Source: Acetobacteraceae bacterium (GTDB taxonomy: Bacteria; Pseudomonadota; Alphaproteobacteria; Acetobacterales; Acetobacteraceae). From it: a DNA stretch of 45,121 bases. The translations under genes and the position numbers were made by a program. Positions 33,706 through 41,278 of the stretch are shown piece by piece (the first letter of the stretch is position 1; each line of letters opens with the position of its first letter). The notes below the pieces were generated by a model. The model was not told the DNA's origin and made no database searches. It worked only from the letters and a program-made list of their open reading frames with translations. The DNA is taken from positions 1-45,121 of the forward strand of contig JASHRV010000036.1 of the NCBI GenBank assembly GCA_030037175.1, in the 5' to 3' direction.

Positions 33706-33949
33706 TCCCGCCTCCTGTTGGTTCGCCTTATCGGTGGGAGATTATGCAAATTCCCTGCCGCCGCAAAGTTGTTCAGCAGTCTTATTTTCGGTATGGAAAC
33801 CCCTTCTTCTGCCCGGTTTTTGATCACTCACTGGCGGTAAATGGCCAAGATTTTGGCGGCTTCCGGCCACTCCGCCGAGCGGATCCGGTGCTCCGACGAA
33901 GATCCAGATTTTCCTTGTCGAAGCGGCCTGTCGTGCTATCGGGAAGGCT
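33706..33949. promoter_or_regulatory. Divergent promoter region of peptide operon and XRE-cupin gene
   Basis: This 244-base gap between two divergent starts must contain both promoters and, by analogy with other XRE-cupin regulators, the operator. The half next to the binding-protein gene is A/T-richer than its surroundings (for example 33740-33840). I could not pick out a convincing symmetric operator or -35/-10 pair by eye. Confidence 0.4.
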
Positions 33950-34555
33950 ATGTCCGACTTTCGTCCCGATCATGCAATCGCTCAAACCCTCGGCATGCTG
34001 CGCAAGAGCCGCGGCTGGACTCTGAAAACCCTGAGCGAGGCCACAGGCGTCAGCATCTCGGCTCTTTCCAAGATCGAGAACGGCCAGGCCGGTGTCTCAT
34101 TCGAGACAGTGCGGCGCATTCTGCGCTCGCTTTCCCTCCGTTTCGACGATCTCGTCGGCGGCGAGCCGGGTCGCAGCGGCCATGGTCGCCGAGCCGTCAA
34201 CCGCCGCGGCAGCGGGACGCGCGTGAAGGCCGATGGCCGCTCCTACGAGCTCTTCGCCACCGATCTGCTACGCCGGCGCATGATCCCGATGATCACCACG
34301 GTGCACGCCCGAACGCTTGCCGAATGGGGCGCGCTCGCTAGCCACCCGGGAGAGGAGTGGATGTACGTGCTCAGCGGAGCGGTTGCCCTGCACACCGAGC
34401 ACTACGCCCCGCTCCGCCTCGAGGCGGGAGACAGCATCTATATCGATGCCGAGATGGCCCATGGCCTTGTCTCGCTCTGTGAGGAGCCGGCCGAGGTGCT
34501 CTCGGTCGTGGCCGGCGACGTGCCTTTTCCTCCCGATGCCAATGGCGCCGCCTGA
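33950..34555 (+). CDS. XRE-family transcriptional regulator with C-terminal cupin
   Basis: A 201-residue regulator. Residues about 8-68 form a helix-turn-helix of the XRE type (LGMLRKSRGWTLKTLSEATG, ISALSKIENGQ); residues about 120-190 form a cupin sensor (HPGEEWMYVLSGAVALHTEHY, LEAGDSIYIDAEMAHG). Such proteins sense small metabolites and control adjacent uptake or catabolic genes. The DNA-binding half is followed by a basic linker (RSGHGRRAVNRRGSGTRVK). Divergent from the peptide-transport operon, which is the likely target, and overlapping the serine hydrolase gene downstream. The ribosome site GGGAAGG is very close to the ATG. Confidence 0.88.
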   Translation: MSDFRPDHAIAQTLGMLRKSRGWTLKTLSEATGVSISALSKIENGQAGVSFETVRRILRSLSLRFDDLVGGEPGRSGHGRRAVNRRGSGTRVKADGRSYELFATDLLRRRMIPMITTVHARTLAEWGALASHPGEEWMYVLSGAVALHTEHYAPLRLEAGDSIYIDAEMAHGLVSLCEEPAEVLSVVAGDVPFPPDANGAA

Positions 34556-35474
34556 CGCTGCTTCGCCGCCCACCGAGCCCGCGGCAGCGCTCCGCCGCCA
34601 GCTGATCGCCGCGGGCGCCAAAGCCGGCCTTACCGAGGAGACCCTTGCCTTCTCCCTCAGTGTTCCGGCGCGCCGCCTGGCGCTTGGCCACAATGTCGCG
34701 CAGCCGTTCTACCCCTGCAGCGTCGTCAAGATCTTCTGGCTCGTCGCCTGCCTCGCGCAGATCGAAGAAGGCGCTCTCACCCCGCACCTCGAGCTCGATC
34801 GCGCCCTGCATGACATGATCGCCTGGTCGAGCAACACGGCAACCAACTACGTGATCGACCTGATCAGCGGCACAACCGGGGACACTTTGCTCGAGGCCGA
34901 GGATTTCGCCGCCTGGAGCCAACGGCGGCACTGGGCCAACCGCTATTTCCGCGCGCTCGGATGGCCGGAGATGGCGGCGGTGAATGTCTGTCAGAAGGCA
35001 ATGGACGATGATCGCTATGGCCGTGAACGCCAGTTCCTCGGGCCCGATCGCGGCAACCACAACCGCCTGACCACCGCTTCCGTGGCCAGGCTGCTGGTCG
35101 AGATTTTCGCCGGAGAAACTCTGCCGGCCGCGCTTCGCCGCCGCGCCGCCGGGCTCCTCGCCCGCCCGCACGACCCCGGCTGGGCCGAGGCGCATCCCCA
35201 GGGCCAGGTCCGCGGCTATTTCGGCACCGGCCTGCCCGCCGATGTCCTCCTCTTCTCCAAAGCCGGCTGGACAAGCTGGACCGGCGATGCCGCCGCGAGC
35301 CATCGCCGCCATGATGCCGCCTGGATCGAGGCGCCCGGCATCCCCGGCTTCGCCCTTGTCGTTTTCACCGAAGGGCGGGCAATCAGCGAGGATCTTTCGT
35401 TTCTTCCAGCCGCGGCCGCGGCCGCGCTCGCGCTGGTCCGAGAGAGCTGCTCGGCAGATTTTCAGACTCGGTAA
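34536..35474 (+). CDS. Serine hydrolase of the class A beta-lactamase fold
   Basis: A 312-residue protein with penicillin-recognising motifs: the SxxK nucleophile motif S62-V-V-K65 (CSVVKIF), an SxN-like SSN in WSSNTATNYVI, and KAG in place of KTG (SKAGWTSWTGD). No signal peptide is seen, which is unusual for a true periplasmic beta-lactamase and favours a cytosolic amidase or peptidase role. Start is ATG at 34536, or 34542, inside the regulator gene's 3' end (20-base overlap), so translation is coupled. With the C69 dipeptidase and importer it may process peptides or cyclic amides; resistance is not implied. Confidence 0.78.
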   Translation: MPMAPPDAASPPTEPAAALRRQLIAAGAKAGLTEETLAFSLSVPARRLALGHNVAQPFYPCSVVKIFWLVACLAQIEEGALTPHLELDRALHDMIAWSSNTATNYVIDLISGTTGDTLLEAEDFAAWSQRRHWANRYFRALGWPEMAAVNVCQKAMDDDRYGRERQFLGPDRGNHNRLTTASVARLLVEIFAGETLPAALRRRAAGLLARPHDPGWAEAHPQGQVRGYFGTGLPADVLLFSKAGWTSWTGDAAASHRRHDAAWIEAPGIPGFALVVFTEGRAISEDLSFLPAAAAAALALVRESCSADFQTR

Positions 35475-35530
35475 CAAAACCTTATAGATTCCCGCAGTTT
35501 CCTGGTTCTTTCCTCTCCGGAGGCCCGCGC

Positions 35531-37147
35531 ATGGCTGATTCCGGCATTGCCGCGCCGCAGATCCTGATCGTCGGCGCCGGTCCGACCGGCCTTTCGCTTG
35601 CCATCACCTGCCATCGGTTCGGTGTGCCGGTGCGGCTGATCGATCGTGCGCCGCAGGCGAGCGAGGTTTCCAAGGCGCTCGCGGTCTGGAGCGGGAGCAT
35701 GGAGGCCCTGGCCGCGATGCGCGTGATGCCAGGGTTCCTGGCCGAGGGTGTCCGCCTGCGCGCCGTCTCAGCCGGCCCGCGCGGACGGGCGCGCGTGTCC
35801 ATTCCCATCGGCGCCGGGATCGACAGCCCCTACCCCATCCCGCTCCTCCTGCCGCAGTCGCGCACCGAACGCCTTCTCGGAGCGCGGCTCGCCGAGCTCG
35901 GCGGCACGATCGAGCGCGGCGTCGCGCTTGCCGGCCTCCATCAGAACGAGAACGGCATCACCGCTTCGCTTCGCCATGCCAACGGGCAGGAAGAGACGGT
36001 GCGGCCACGGTTCCTGGTGGGGTGCGACGGTGCGCGCAGCACCGTCCGTCAGGCGCTCGGCCTTTCCTTCGAGGGCTATGCCGAGCCAGGGACGTTCCTC
36101 CTTGCCGATGCGCGCATCGAAGGCCGCCCGCTCGACCCTGCCAGCATCTATATCTGGTGGGGAAGCGAGGGCACGGTCGCGCTCTTCCCGGTCGAGGATG
36201 GCGTCTGGCGCATCATCGCCGCGCGCCGCGGCAACGTCTCCGGGGACGATGGCGCGCCGGCCTCCCTCCCCGAGATCCAGGCCGCGCTCGACCGCAACGG
36301 TCCGGGCGGCCTCAGCCTGCACGACCCGGGTTGGCTCTCGACGTTCCGCATCAACGAGCGGCAGGCCTCGGCCTACTGCATCGGGCGCTGCTTCCTGGCC
36401 GGCGATGCCGCGCACATCCATAGTCCCGCGGGCGGCCAGGGCATGAACACCGGCATCCAGGATGCTGTGAACCTGGGCTGGAAACTCGCCCACTCGGTCC
36501 GCGGCGTCGGTGAGGAGGAGCGGCTGCTCGCGAGCTACGAGGCGGAGCGCCGTCCCGTTGCCCGTGCGGTCATCAGGGAGGCGGCGCAAAAGCTGCACCT
36601 TGCCTTCGGCGCCGGCCTTTTTCCGTCCTTCCTCCGCAACATCGCGCTCCCATTGCTGATGCGCTTTCCCGCCATGCAGCGCCGCGTCCAGATCGACCTC
36701 TCGGAGACCGAGATCGTCTATCGCGGAGGAGGGCTCGTCGCTCTCGGTTCCCCGCCGCACCGGCCGCAGCGGACCGAGGTCGGTACCCGTGCCCGTGACG
36801 CGCGGTTCCGCGATCCGGACACCGGCGAGACCCGCCGCCTCTGGCCGCTGCTCGGCGTACCCCGGCACAGCCTGCTCGTCTTCGGCAAAGCCGTCCTGCC
36901 GGAAGGAATTTGCGCAAGATCAGGACTTTGGCTCCAGATCCTCGATCTCGGCGAGAGCGATTTCGGCGAGCAGGGCGCGGCCGCACGCTATGGCCTCCAA
37001 GGGCCGGGCTGGGTGCTTGTACGCCCCGACCAGGTGGTCGCCGCGCGCAGCGACGGAGCGGGCTTGGCCGGACTCACCGCCTATGTGGCGCGCGTCCTCG
37101 AGCCGCCCGCCGCGCCCGAGATTCTCCCCACCCTTCACGCCGCTTAG
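35531..37147 (+). CDS. FAD-dependent aromatic-type monooxygenase
   Basis: A 538-residue class A flavoprotein hydroxylase. FAD motif VGAGPTGLSLA (about residues 14-24), the DG fingerprint VGCDGARSTVR (about 163-173) and the second FAD motif CFLAGDAAHIHSPAGGQGMNTGIQD (about 292-316) are intact, and a C-terminal thioredoxin-like region follows as in phenol/MhpA-type enzymes. It should use NAD(P)H and O2 to hydroxylate an aromatic ring; the substrate is not readable. GGAGG precedes the ATG. Its TAG stop is formed by the first bases of a family 2 repeat. Confidence 0.9.
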   Translation: MADSGIAAPQILIVGAGPTGLSLAITCHRFGVPVRLIDRAPQASEVSKALAVWSGSMEALAAMRVMPGFLAEGVRLRAVSAGPRGRARVSIPIGAGIDSPYPIPLLLPQSRTERLLGARLAELGGTIERGVALAGLHQNENGITASLRHANGQEETVRPRFLVGCDGARSTVRQALGLSFEGYAEPGTFLLADARIEGRPLDPASIYIWWGSEGTVALFPVEDGVWRIIAARRGNVSGDDGAPASLPEIQAALDRNGPGGLSLHDPGWLSTFRINERQASAYCIGRCFLAGDAAHIHSPAGGQGMNTGIQDAVNLGWKLAHSVRGVGEEERLLASYEAERRPVARAVIREAAQKLHLAFGAGLFPSFLRNIALPLLMRFPAMQRRVQIDLSETEIVYRGGGLVALGSPPHRPQRTEVGTRARDARFRDPDTGETRRLWPLLGVPRHSLLVFGKAVLPEGICARSGLWLQILDLGESDFGEQGAAARYGLQGPGWVLVRPDQVVAARSDGAGLAGLTAYVARVLEPPAAPEILPTLHAA

Positions 37148-37250
37148 AGCGGTTTCCGTTCGCCCCGGCTCACGGGAAGCACTCCCGCTCTTTGTCTTGC
37201 CGAGCAGATTCACGCGATCAGCCGATTCCGTCTGATCGTAATCTGCTTTA
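37144..37250 (+). repeat. Intergenic palindromic repeat, family 2, copy B
   Basis: It begins TTAGAGCGG and spans the whole gap between two convergent genes. The left hairpin pairs GTTTCCGT with ACGGGAAGC imperfectly; the right has AGCAGATT/AATCTGCT (37203-37210, 37240-37247) enclosing CGATCA/TGATCG (37215-37220, 37233-37238) and GATTCC. The first TAG is the stop codon of the monooxygenase, and the terminal TTA is the stop codon (TAA) of acoC on the other strand. Likely a bidirectional terminator. Confidence 0.82.
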
Positions 37251-38357
37251 AGCACCAAGCAGGCGCGCAAGATCCGCCGCTTTCTCCATATGGGCCATGT
37301 GGCCGGCGTCCTCGAAGATGCTGACGCGCACATGCGCCGGCAGTCCCTCGGCATGCGTCGCCGGGATGATCTGATCCTGCCGGCCCCAAACAATCTGTGC
37401 CGGCCGTGCCGGATCGTCGAGCACGTGGCGGAACGAGCCGGCCTGACGGCCCTCGGGCATGTTGGCGGCGGCAATCGCGGTGAGCGCCGCCGCGACGCCG
37501 TCGAGCCGCTTGTAGCGCAGCACGCCCTCGATCATTTCGCGGGTGATCAGGCTTTCACCGCCGGCAAAAAGCGTTGCGAGCAGGGCGGCGAGTTCGCGCG
37601 GCCGCCGGGCCTTGATGAAGCCCGCGATATAGTCCGCGTTGATCTCCGGCCCGAGCCCCGCCGGCGAGACGAGGGTGAGTGCCGAGACCCGCTCGGGCTC
37701 CCGTTCGGCAAGCGCAAGCGCGACCGCGCCGCCCAGCGAGTGGCCGAGCAGATGGGCGAGCTGCATGCCGCGCGCGCTCATCACCGCGCCGACCACCGCT
37801 GCAAGCGCGGCGGCGTCGGCTCCCGGCAGTGTCTTGGTCGAGCCGCCATGGCCCGGCAGGTCGAGCGAAAGAGTACGGTAGCAGGCGGCAAGCAGCGGCT
37901 GGAGGAGAAAAAAGGTGAGAAAATCGCCACCAAAGCCGTGGATGAGGACGAGCGGCGGCCCCTCCTCCGGGCCGCTTTCCAGCACCTGGATCGGACCGAA
38001 CTTCGTCTGGACCCGCTCGGGCTCAGGCGCGGCCGGCGCCTCGGCCGCAGACGCGGCCGCAAAACGCTCCCGCCACGCCGCAACGAATGCGTCGATCTCA
38101 GCCTCCCCGGCGGCCGGGTCGGCGAGCACGCCGATCAGCGCACCCACCGGCACGGTTTCGCCCGGCTCGACCACCTTGCGCCGCAGCGTCCCTGCCGCCG
38201 GGCTCTCATAGGCAGCGGTGATCTTGGGCGTCTCGATGTCCGCGATCTCTTCGCCGGCCACGACCACCTCGCCCTCTTGCCTGTGCCACGCCGCCACCTG
38301 GCCCTCGGTCATGGCCAGGCCGAGCTTTGGCATCGTCAGCGCCGCGAGCTCCGCCAT
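37248..38357 (-). CDS. acoC: Acetoin dehydrogenase dihydrolipoyllysine-residue acetyltransferase AcoC
   Basis: A 369-residue protein with an N-terminal lipoyl domain (residues about 5-80; lipoyl-lysine Lys45 in IETPKIT) joined by an Ala/Pro/Glu linker to an alpha/beta hydrolase fold (about 118-369) rather than the usual E2 catalytic core. The hydrolase has GHSLGG with Ser207 and a late His in EDAGHMAHME. This lipoyl-plus-hydrolase form is the AcoC type seen in acetoin clusters. It transfers the acetyl group from the E1-bound intermediate to CoA. Seventeen bases follow acoB's stop. No E3 gene is nearby. Confidence 0.92.
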   Translation of the reverse strand: MAELAALTMPKLGLAMTEGQVAAWHRQEGEVVVAGEEIADIETPKITAAYESPAAGTLRRKVVEPGETVPVGALIGVLADPAAGEAEIDAFVAAWRERFAAASAAEAPAAPEPERVQTKFGPIQVLESGPEEGPPLVLIHGFGGDFLTFFLLQPLLAACYRTLSLDLPGHGGSTKTLPGADAAALAAVVGAVMSARGMQLAHLLGHSLGGAVALALAEREPERVSALTLVSPAGLGPEINADYIAGFIKARRPRELAALLATLFAGGESLITREMIEGVLRYKRLDGVAAALTAIAAANMPEGRQAGSFRHVLDDPARPAQIVWGRQDQIIPATHAEGLPAHVRVSIFEDAGHMAHMEKAADLARLLGA

Positions 38358-38374
38358 CGTTCGTCCTCCCGGCC

Positions 38375-39397
38375 TCAGGCCGCCCGGGCCTGCACGCGCA
38401 TTACGGAGCGCACCGCAGCCGCGATCTTCTCGGGCGAGGGCAGAAACTCATCCTCGAGGGAGGGTGAGAACGGCACCGGCACGTGCGGCGGCGAAACCAT
38501 GCGGATGGGCGCCTTCAGGGCATCGAAGGCCTGCTCGGCAACCTGCGCGGAGATGTCGGTCGCCATGTTGCAGCGGGGGCTCGCCTCGTCAATGACGACC
38601 AGCCGTCCGGTCTCGCGCACGCTCTCCAGGATCGAGACGAGATCGAGGGGCGACGTGGTCCGCGGGTCGAGAACCGTGCAATCCACGCCTTCCTTTGCCA
38701 GCGAATCCGAGGCCTGAACGGCGAACTTCACCATCCGCCCGAGCGCGACGATGGTCACGTCCTCGCCCTCCCGCAAAAAATTGGCCTCCCCGAAGGGGAT
38801 CACATAGGGCTCGTCCGGCACCTCCTCCTCGTCATCGTACATCACCTTGTGCTCGAAGAAGATCACGGGATCGTCGTCGCGGATGGCCTGGATCATCAGG
38901 CCCTTCGCCTCATAGGGCGAGGACGGGATCGCGACCTTGAGTCCGGGGATATGGGTGAAGATCGGGTAGAGGCACTGGCTGTGCTGGCTGGCGGCGCGAA
39001 AGCCGGCGCCGTACATGGTCCGGATCACCAGCGGCGTCGTCGCCTTGCCGCCGAACATGTAACGAAACTTGGCGGCCTGATTGAAGATCTGGTCGAAGCA
39101 GACGCCCATGAAATCGACGAACATGAGATCGGCGACGGGGCGCAGCCCGGTCGCGGCGGCGCCCGCGGCGGCGCCGATGAAGGCGGACTCGGTGATCGGC
39201 GTATCGAGGACACGCTCGCGCCCGAAGCGCGGCATCAGGCCTTTGGTCACACCGAGCGGCCCGCCCCAGGCATCATCCTCGCCGGGCGCGCCCGCGCCCC
39301 CGGCAACGTCCTCGCCCATCAGCACGACCCTCGAGTCTCGTTCCATCTCCTGGCGGAGCGCCTCGTTGATCGCCTGGCGGAAGGATTTTTTTCCCAT
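38375..39397 (-). CDS. acoB: Acetoin dehydrogenase TPP-dependent E1 component, beta subunit
   Basis: A 340-residue transketolase-type subunit starting MGKKSFRQAINEALRQEM, with VVLMGEDVAGG, LDTPITESAFIGAAAGAA, the PVADLMFVDFMGVCFDQ region and a C-terminal domain with VVIDEASPRCN. With the alpha subunit it forms the E1 heterotetramer that cleaves acetoin to acetaldehyde and an acetyl-lipoyl group. The ATG at 39397 has GAGGAGGAAG just upstream, and lies 11 bases after the acoA stop. A 2-oxoacid dehydrogenase E1 beta is the alternative, disfavoured by the AcoC neighbour. Confidence 0.92.
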   Translation of the reverse strand: MGKKSFRQAINEALRQEMERDSRVVLMGEDVAGGAGAPGEDDAWGGPLGVTKGLMPRFGRERVLDTPITESAFIGAAAGAAATGLRPVADLMFVDFMGVCFDQIFNQAAKFRYMFGGKATTPLVIRTMYGAGFRAASQHSQCLYPIFTHIPGLKVAIPSSPYEAKGLMIQAIRDDDPVIFFEHKVMYDDEEEVPDEPYVIPFGEANFLREGEDVTIVALGRMVKFAVQASDSLAKEGVDCTVLDPRTTSPLDLVSILESVRETGRLVVIDEASPRCNMATDISAQVAEQAFDALKAPIRMVSPPHVPVPFSPSLEDEFLPSPEKIAAAVRSVMRVQARAA

Positions 39398-39408
39398 CTT
39401 CTTCCTCC

Positions 39409-40374
39409 TCAATAGGCGGCGTAAACGTCGGTGAGCAGCTCCGCAGGCGGCGGATAAGGTGCCGCCTTGGCCTCCGCCACCGCGTCTTCGATCAGCTCCG
39501 CCGTCTCGCGGTCCACTTCGTCGAGAGCCTCGGCCTCGAGCAGGCCGCCCTCGGTGACGCGGCGACGAAAGAGGAGAAGGCAATCGCGCTCGGCGCGAAG
39601 CTTCGCCACCTCGTCGGCCGCGCGATAGGTCATCGCATCGCCCTCGAAATGACCGAAGAAGCGCTCCAGCTTCACGTGCAGGAGCGATGGCCCCTGTCCG
39701 GCCCGCGCCCGCTCGATCGCCTCTGCCGCCGCTGCATGCATGGCGAAGAAATCATGCCCGTCCACCCGCACGCCGGGCATCCCATAACCCTCGGCGCGCT
39801 TCACCGCATCCCCGCCGACCGACCAGGAGGAGGATGTGGACTCCGCGTAACCGTTATCCTCGATGACGAAGACGGCCGGAAGCTTCCAGACCGAAGCCAG
39901 GTTCATGGACTCGGCGGTCGTGCCCTGGTTCGAGCCGCCGTCGCCGCAGAAGGCAATGCCGACGCCGCCGGTCTTGAGCGTTTTCGCGGTCAGGGCGGCG
40001 CCGCAGACCAGGGGCGGGCCGCCGCCGACGATGCCGTTGGCGCCAAGCATGCCCTTGGCGATATCGGCGATGTGCATCGAGCCACCCTTGCCCGCGCAAA
40101 GCCCGTCCTTGCGGCCGTAAATCTCGTGCATCATCGCCTTCACGTCGCAGCCCTTGGCGATGCAATGGCCATGGCCGCGATGGGTGGAGGCGATCACGTC
40201 GCGCTCGGTGAGGTGGAGGCATATGCCCACCGCGGAGGCCTCTTCACCGGCATAGAGGTGGACGAAGCCGGGAATGCCGCCGGCCGCAAACTCGGTATGA
40301 ACCCGCTCCTCGAAGGCGCGGATGGTACGCATCTGACGATAGGCGCGCAGCATTTCATCGCGGTTGAGTTGCAT
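39409..40374 (-). CDS. acoA: Acetoin dehydrogenase TPP-dependent E1 component, alpha subunit
   Basis: A 321-residue subunit with the thiamine-pyrophosphate motif from CGDGGSNQG to IEDNGYAES (about residues 142-178), RGHGHCIAKG, and GKGGSMHIAD. Start MQLNRDEMLRAYRQM at ATG 40374, preceded by GAGGAGACGCC. First gene of acoABC. No acoR-type sigma-54 activator or -24/-12 promoter was recognised; the promoter should lie in 40375-40793. Confidence 0.92.
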   Translation of the reverse strand: MQLNRDEMLRAYRQMRTIRAFEERVHTEFAAGGIPGFVHLYAGEEASAVGICLHLTERDVIASTHRGHGHCIAKGCDVKAMMHEIYGRKDGLCAGKGGSMHIADIAKGMLGANGIVGGGPPLVCGAALTAKTLKTGGVGIAFCGDGGSNQGTTAESMNLASVWKLPAVFVIEDNGYAESTSSSWSVGGDAVKRAEGYGMPGVRVDGHDFFAMHAAAAEAIERARAGQGPSLLHVKLERFFGHFEGDAMTYRAADEVAKLRAERDCLLLFRRRVTEGGLLEAEALDEVDRETAELIEDAVAEAKAAPYPPPAELLTDVYAAY

Positions 40375-40793
40375 GGGCGTCTCCTCGCTTCTTCCCGTGG
40401 CCGCGTTTGGGCGGAGGATAGACGATCCCGGCCGGCCCACGCCAGCCATGGGCTCCGCCCCGATACCCGGGGCTGGGATCCTGAAACCTCAAACCAGAAT
40501 TCGTGCCGCGGAGTCCCAGGACGCCGGCGAAAGCAGCCATCATGAGGGCCGTTCTCTTTTGAAAAAGAGAACCAGAAAACTTTTATCCGTTCGCTGATTC
40601 CCTCGTTCGGAGTCCCGAGCTGGCGCCGGGTCCGGAAGAATGGGGAAAACGCTGTCCCTGAGAAAACATGCGCCAGGCGCATGAGCGCATGACCGCCGTC
40701 ACCGCATTCGCCCCGCTCCGGACTCACCATCTGTCGTCGCAGACAGGACATGCGTGATCACACGCCGTGTCGCGAGATTCGAAGGGCAGAACG
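40375..40793. other. 419-base intergenic region between divergent acoA and lipoprotein gene
   Basis: The region holds a truncated family 1 repeat (40551-40650) and otherwise no supported gene. The 120 bases next to acoA should contain its promoter, but I see no clear -35/-10 pair. Short open frames here mostly translate the repeat. Confidence 0.6.
40551..40650 (+). repeat. Paired-hairpin dispersed repeat, family 1, copy 4 (truncated)
   Basis: The left hairpin GTTCTCTTTT/AAAAGAGAAC (40551-40572), the ACTTTTATCCGTT arm and the core TTCGGAGTCCCGAGC...GCGCCGGGTCCGGAAGAAT are present, preceded by CATGAGGGCC. The right hairpin is missing. Unlike the other copies it does not follow a gene on its own strand, being upstream of the divergent acoA, so it cannot be serving only as that neighbour's terminator. 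Confidence 0.8.
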
Positions 40794-41078
40794 ATGGATA
40801 CGAGGAGGCGGCTGCGGCGCTGCGCAGCGGTCGTCATGATGTCGCTCGCGCTATCCGGCTGCGCAAATTTTCCGCCGGGCGGCTATGGCGGGATGGACTA
40901 TGCACCGCTCGATGGATGGTATGGCTGGTATGCCGGTCCCGGCGAATTCGCCGGCCGATACCGGCACAATGGCTGGGGCTGGTACCATGGCTCGGCCGCC
41001 GGGCACGCCGGCTTCAGCAGGGGCTTTGGCGGGCGCGGAGGTTTCGGCGGGCATGGCGGCGGCCACGGCGGGCGTTGA
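40794..41078 (+). CDS. Small glycine/tyrosine/tryptophan-rich lipoprotein
   Basis: A 94-residue protein with a basic N-terminus (MDTRRRLRRC), a hydrophobic run and a lipobox LSGC with the cysteine at about residue 23, so it should be lipid-anchored. The mature part is rich in Gly, Tyr, Trp (DGWYGWYAGPGEF, GWGWYHGS) and ends in Gly/His repeats (GFGGRGGFGGHGGGHGG), which could bind metal. No family recognised. The start at 40794 is the first that fits the signal; an in-frame ATG at 40767 would lengthen it by nine residues. Confidence 0.7.
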   Translation: MDTRRRLRRCAAVVMMSLALSGCANFPPGGYGGMDYAPLDGWYGWYAGPGEFAGRYRHNGWGWYHGSAAGHAGFSRGFGGRGGFGGHGGGHGGR

Positions 41079-41122
41079 TTAGGTCCGCCCCCGCGTGCGC
41101 GTGCCCGCCAATCATTCCAGGC

Positions 41123-41161
41123 CTCATGCATTGCCGACAGAAATCCTTCGATCTCATGCAT
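41123..41161 (+). repeat. Two CTCATGCAT direct repeats 30 bases apart
   Basis: CTCATGCAT at 41123-41131 and 41153-41161 are separated by 30 bases start to start, about three helical turns, upstream of the small secreted-protein gene at 41279. The ATGCAT core is itself palindromic. A regulator pair is possible; chance is not excluded. The rest of 41079-41278 holds no gene. Confidence 0.4.
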
Positions 41162-41278
41162 CGAGCGAATGGTCGAATGACGCGCCGCACAATACCAGAC
41201 GGCATGTCGCTCACCAATCTCCTGATTGACTGAAAGAGCAGGCGTTGTGCCTGTCTCGACAAAGAAGGACTTGTCTCG

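Noticed and set aside
34536-35474. Antibiotic-resistance beta-lactamase
   Set aside because: No signal peptide, KAG instead of KTG, and operon context with a regulator of peptide uptake argue against a resistance function.
41171-41233. Short open frames between the two small secreted protein genes
   Set aside because: They are 18-25 codons, lack a ribosome site and show no recognisable features.
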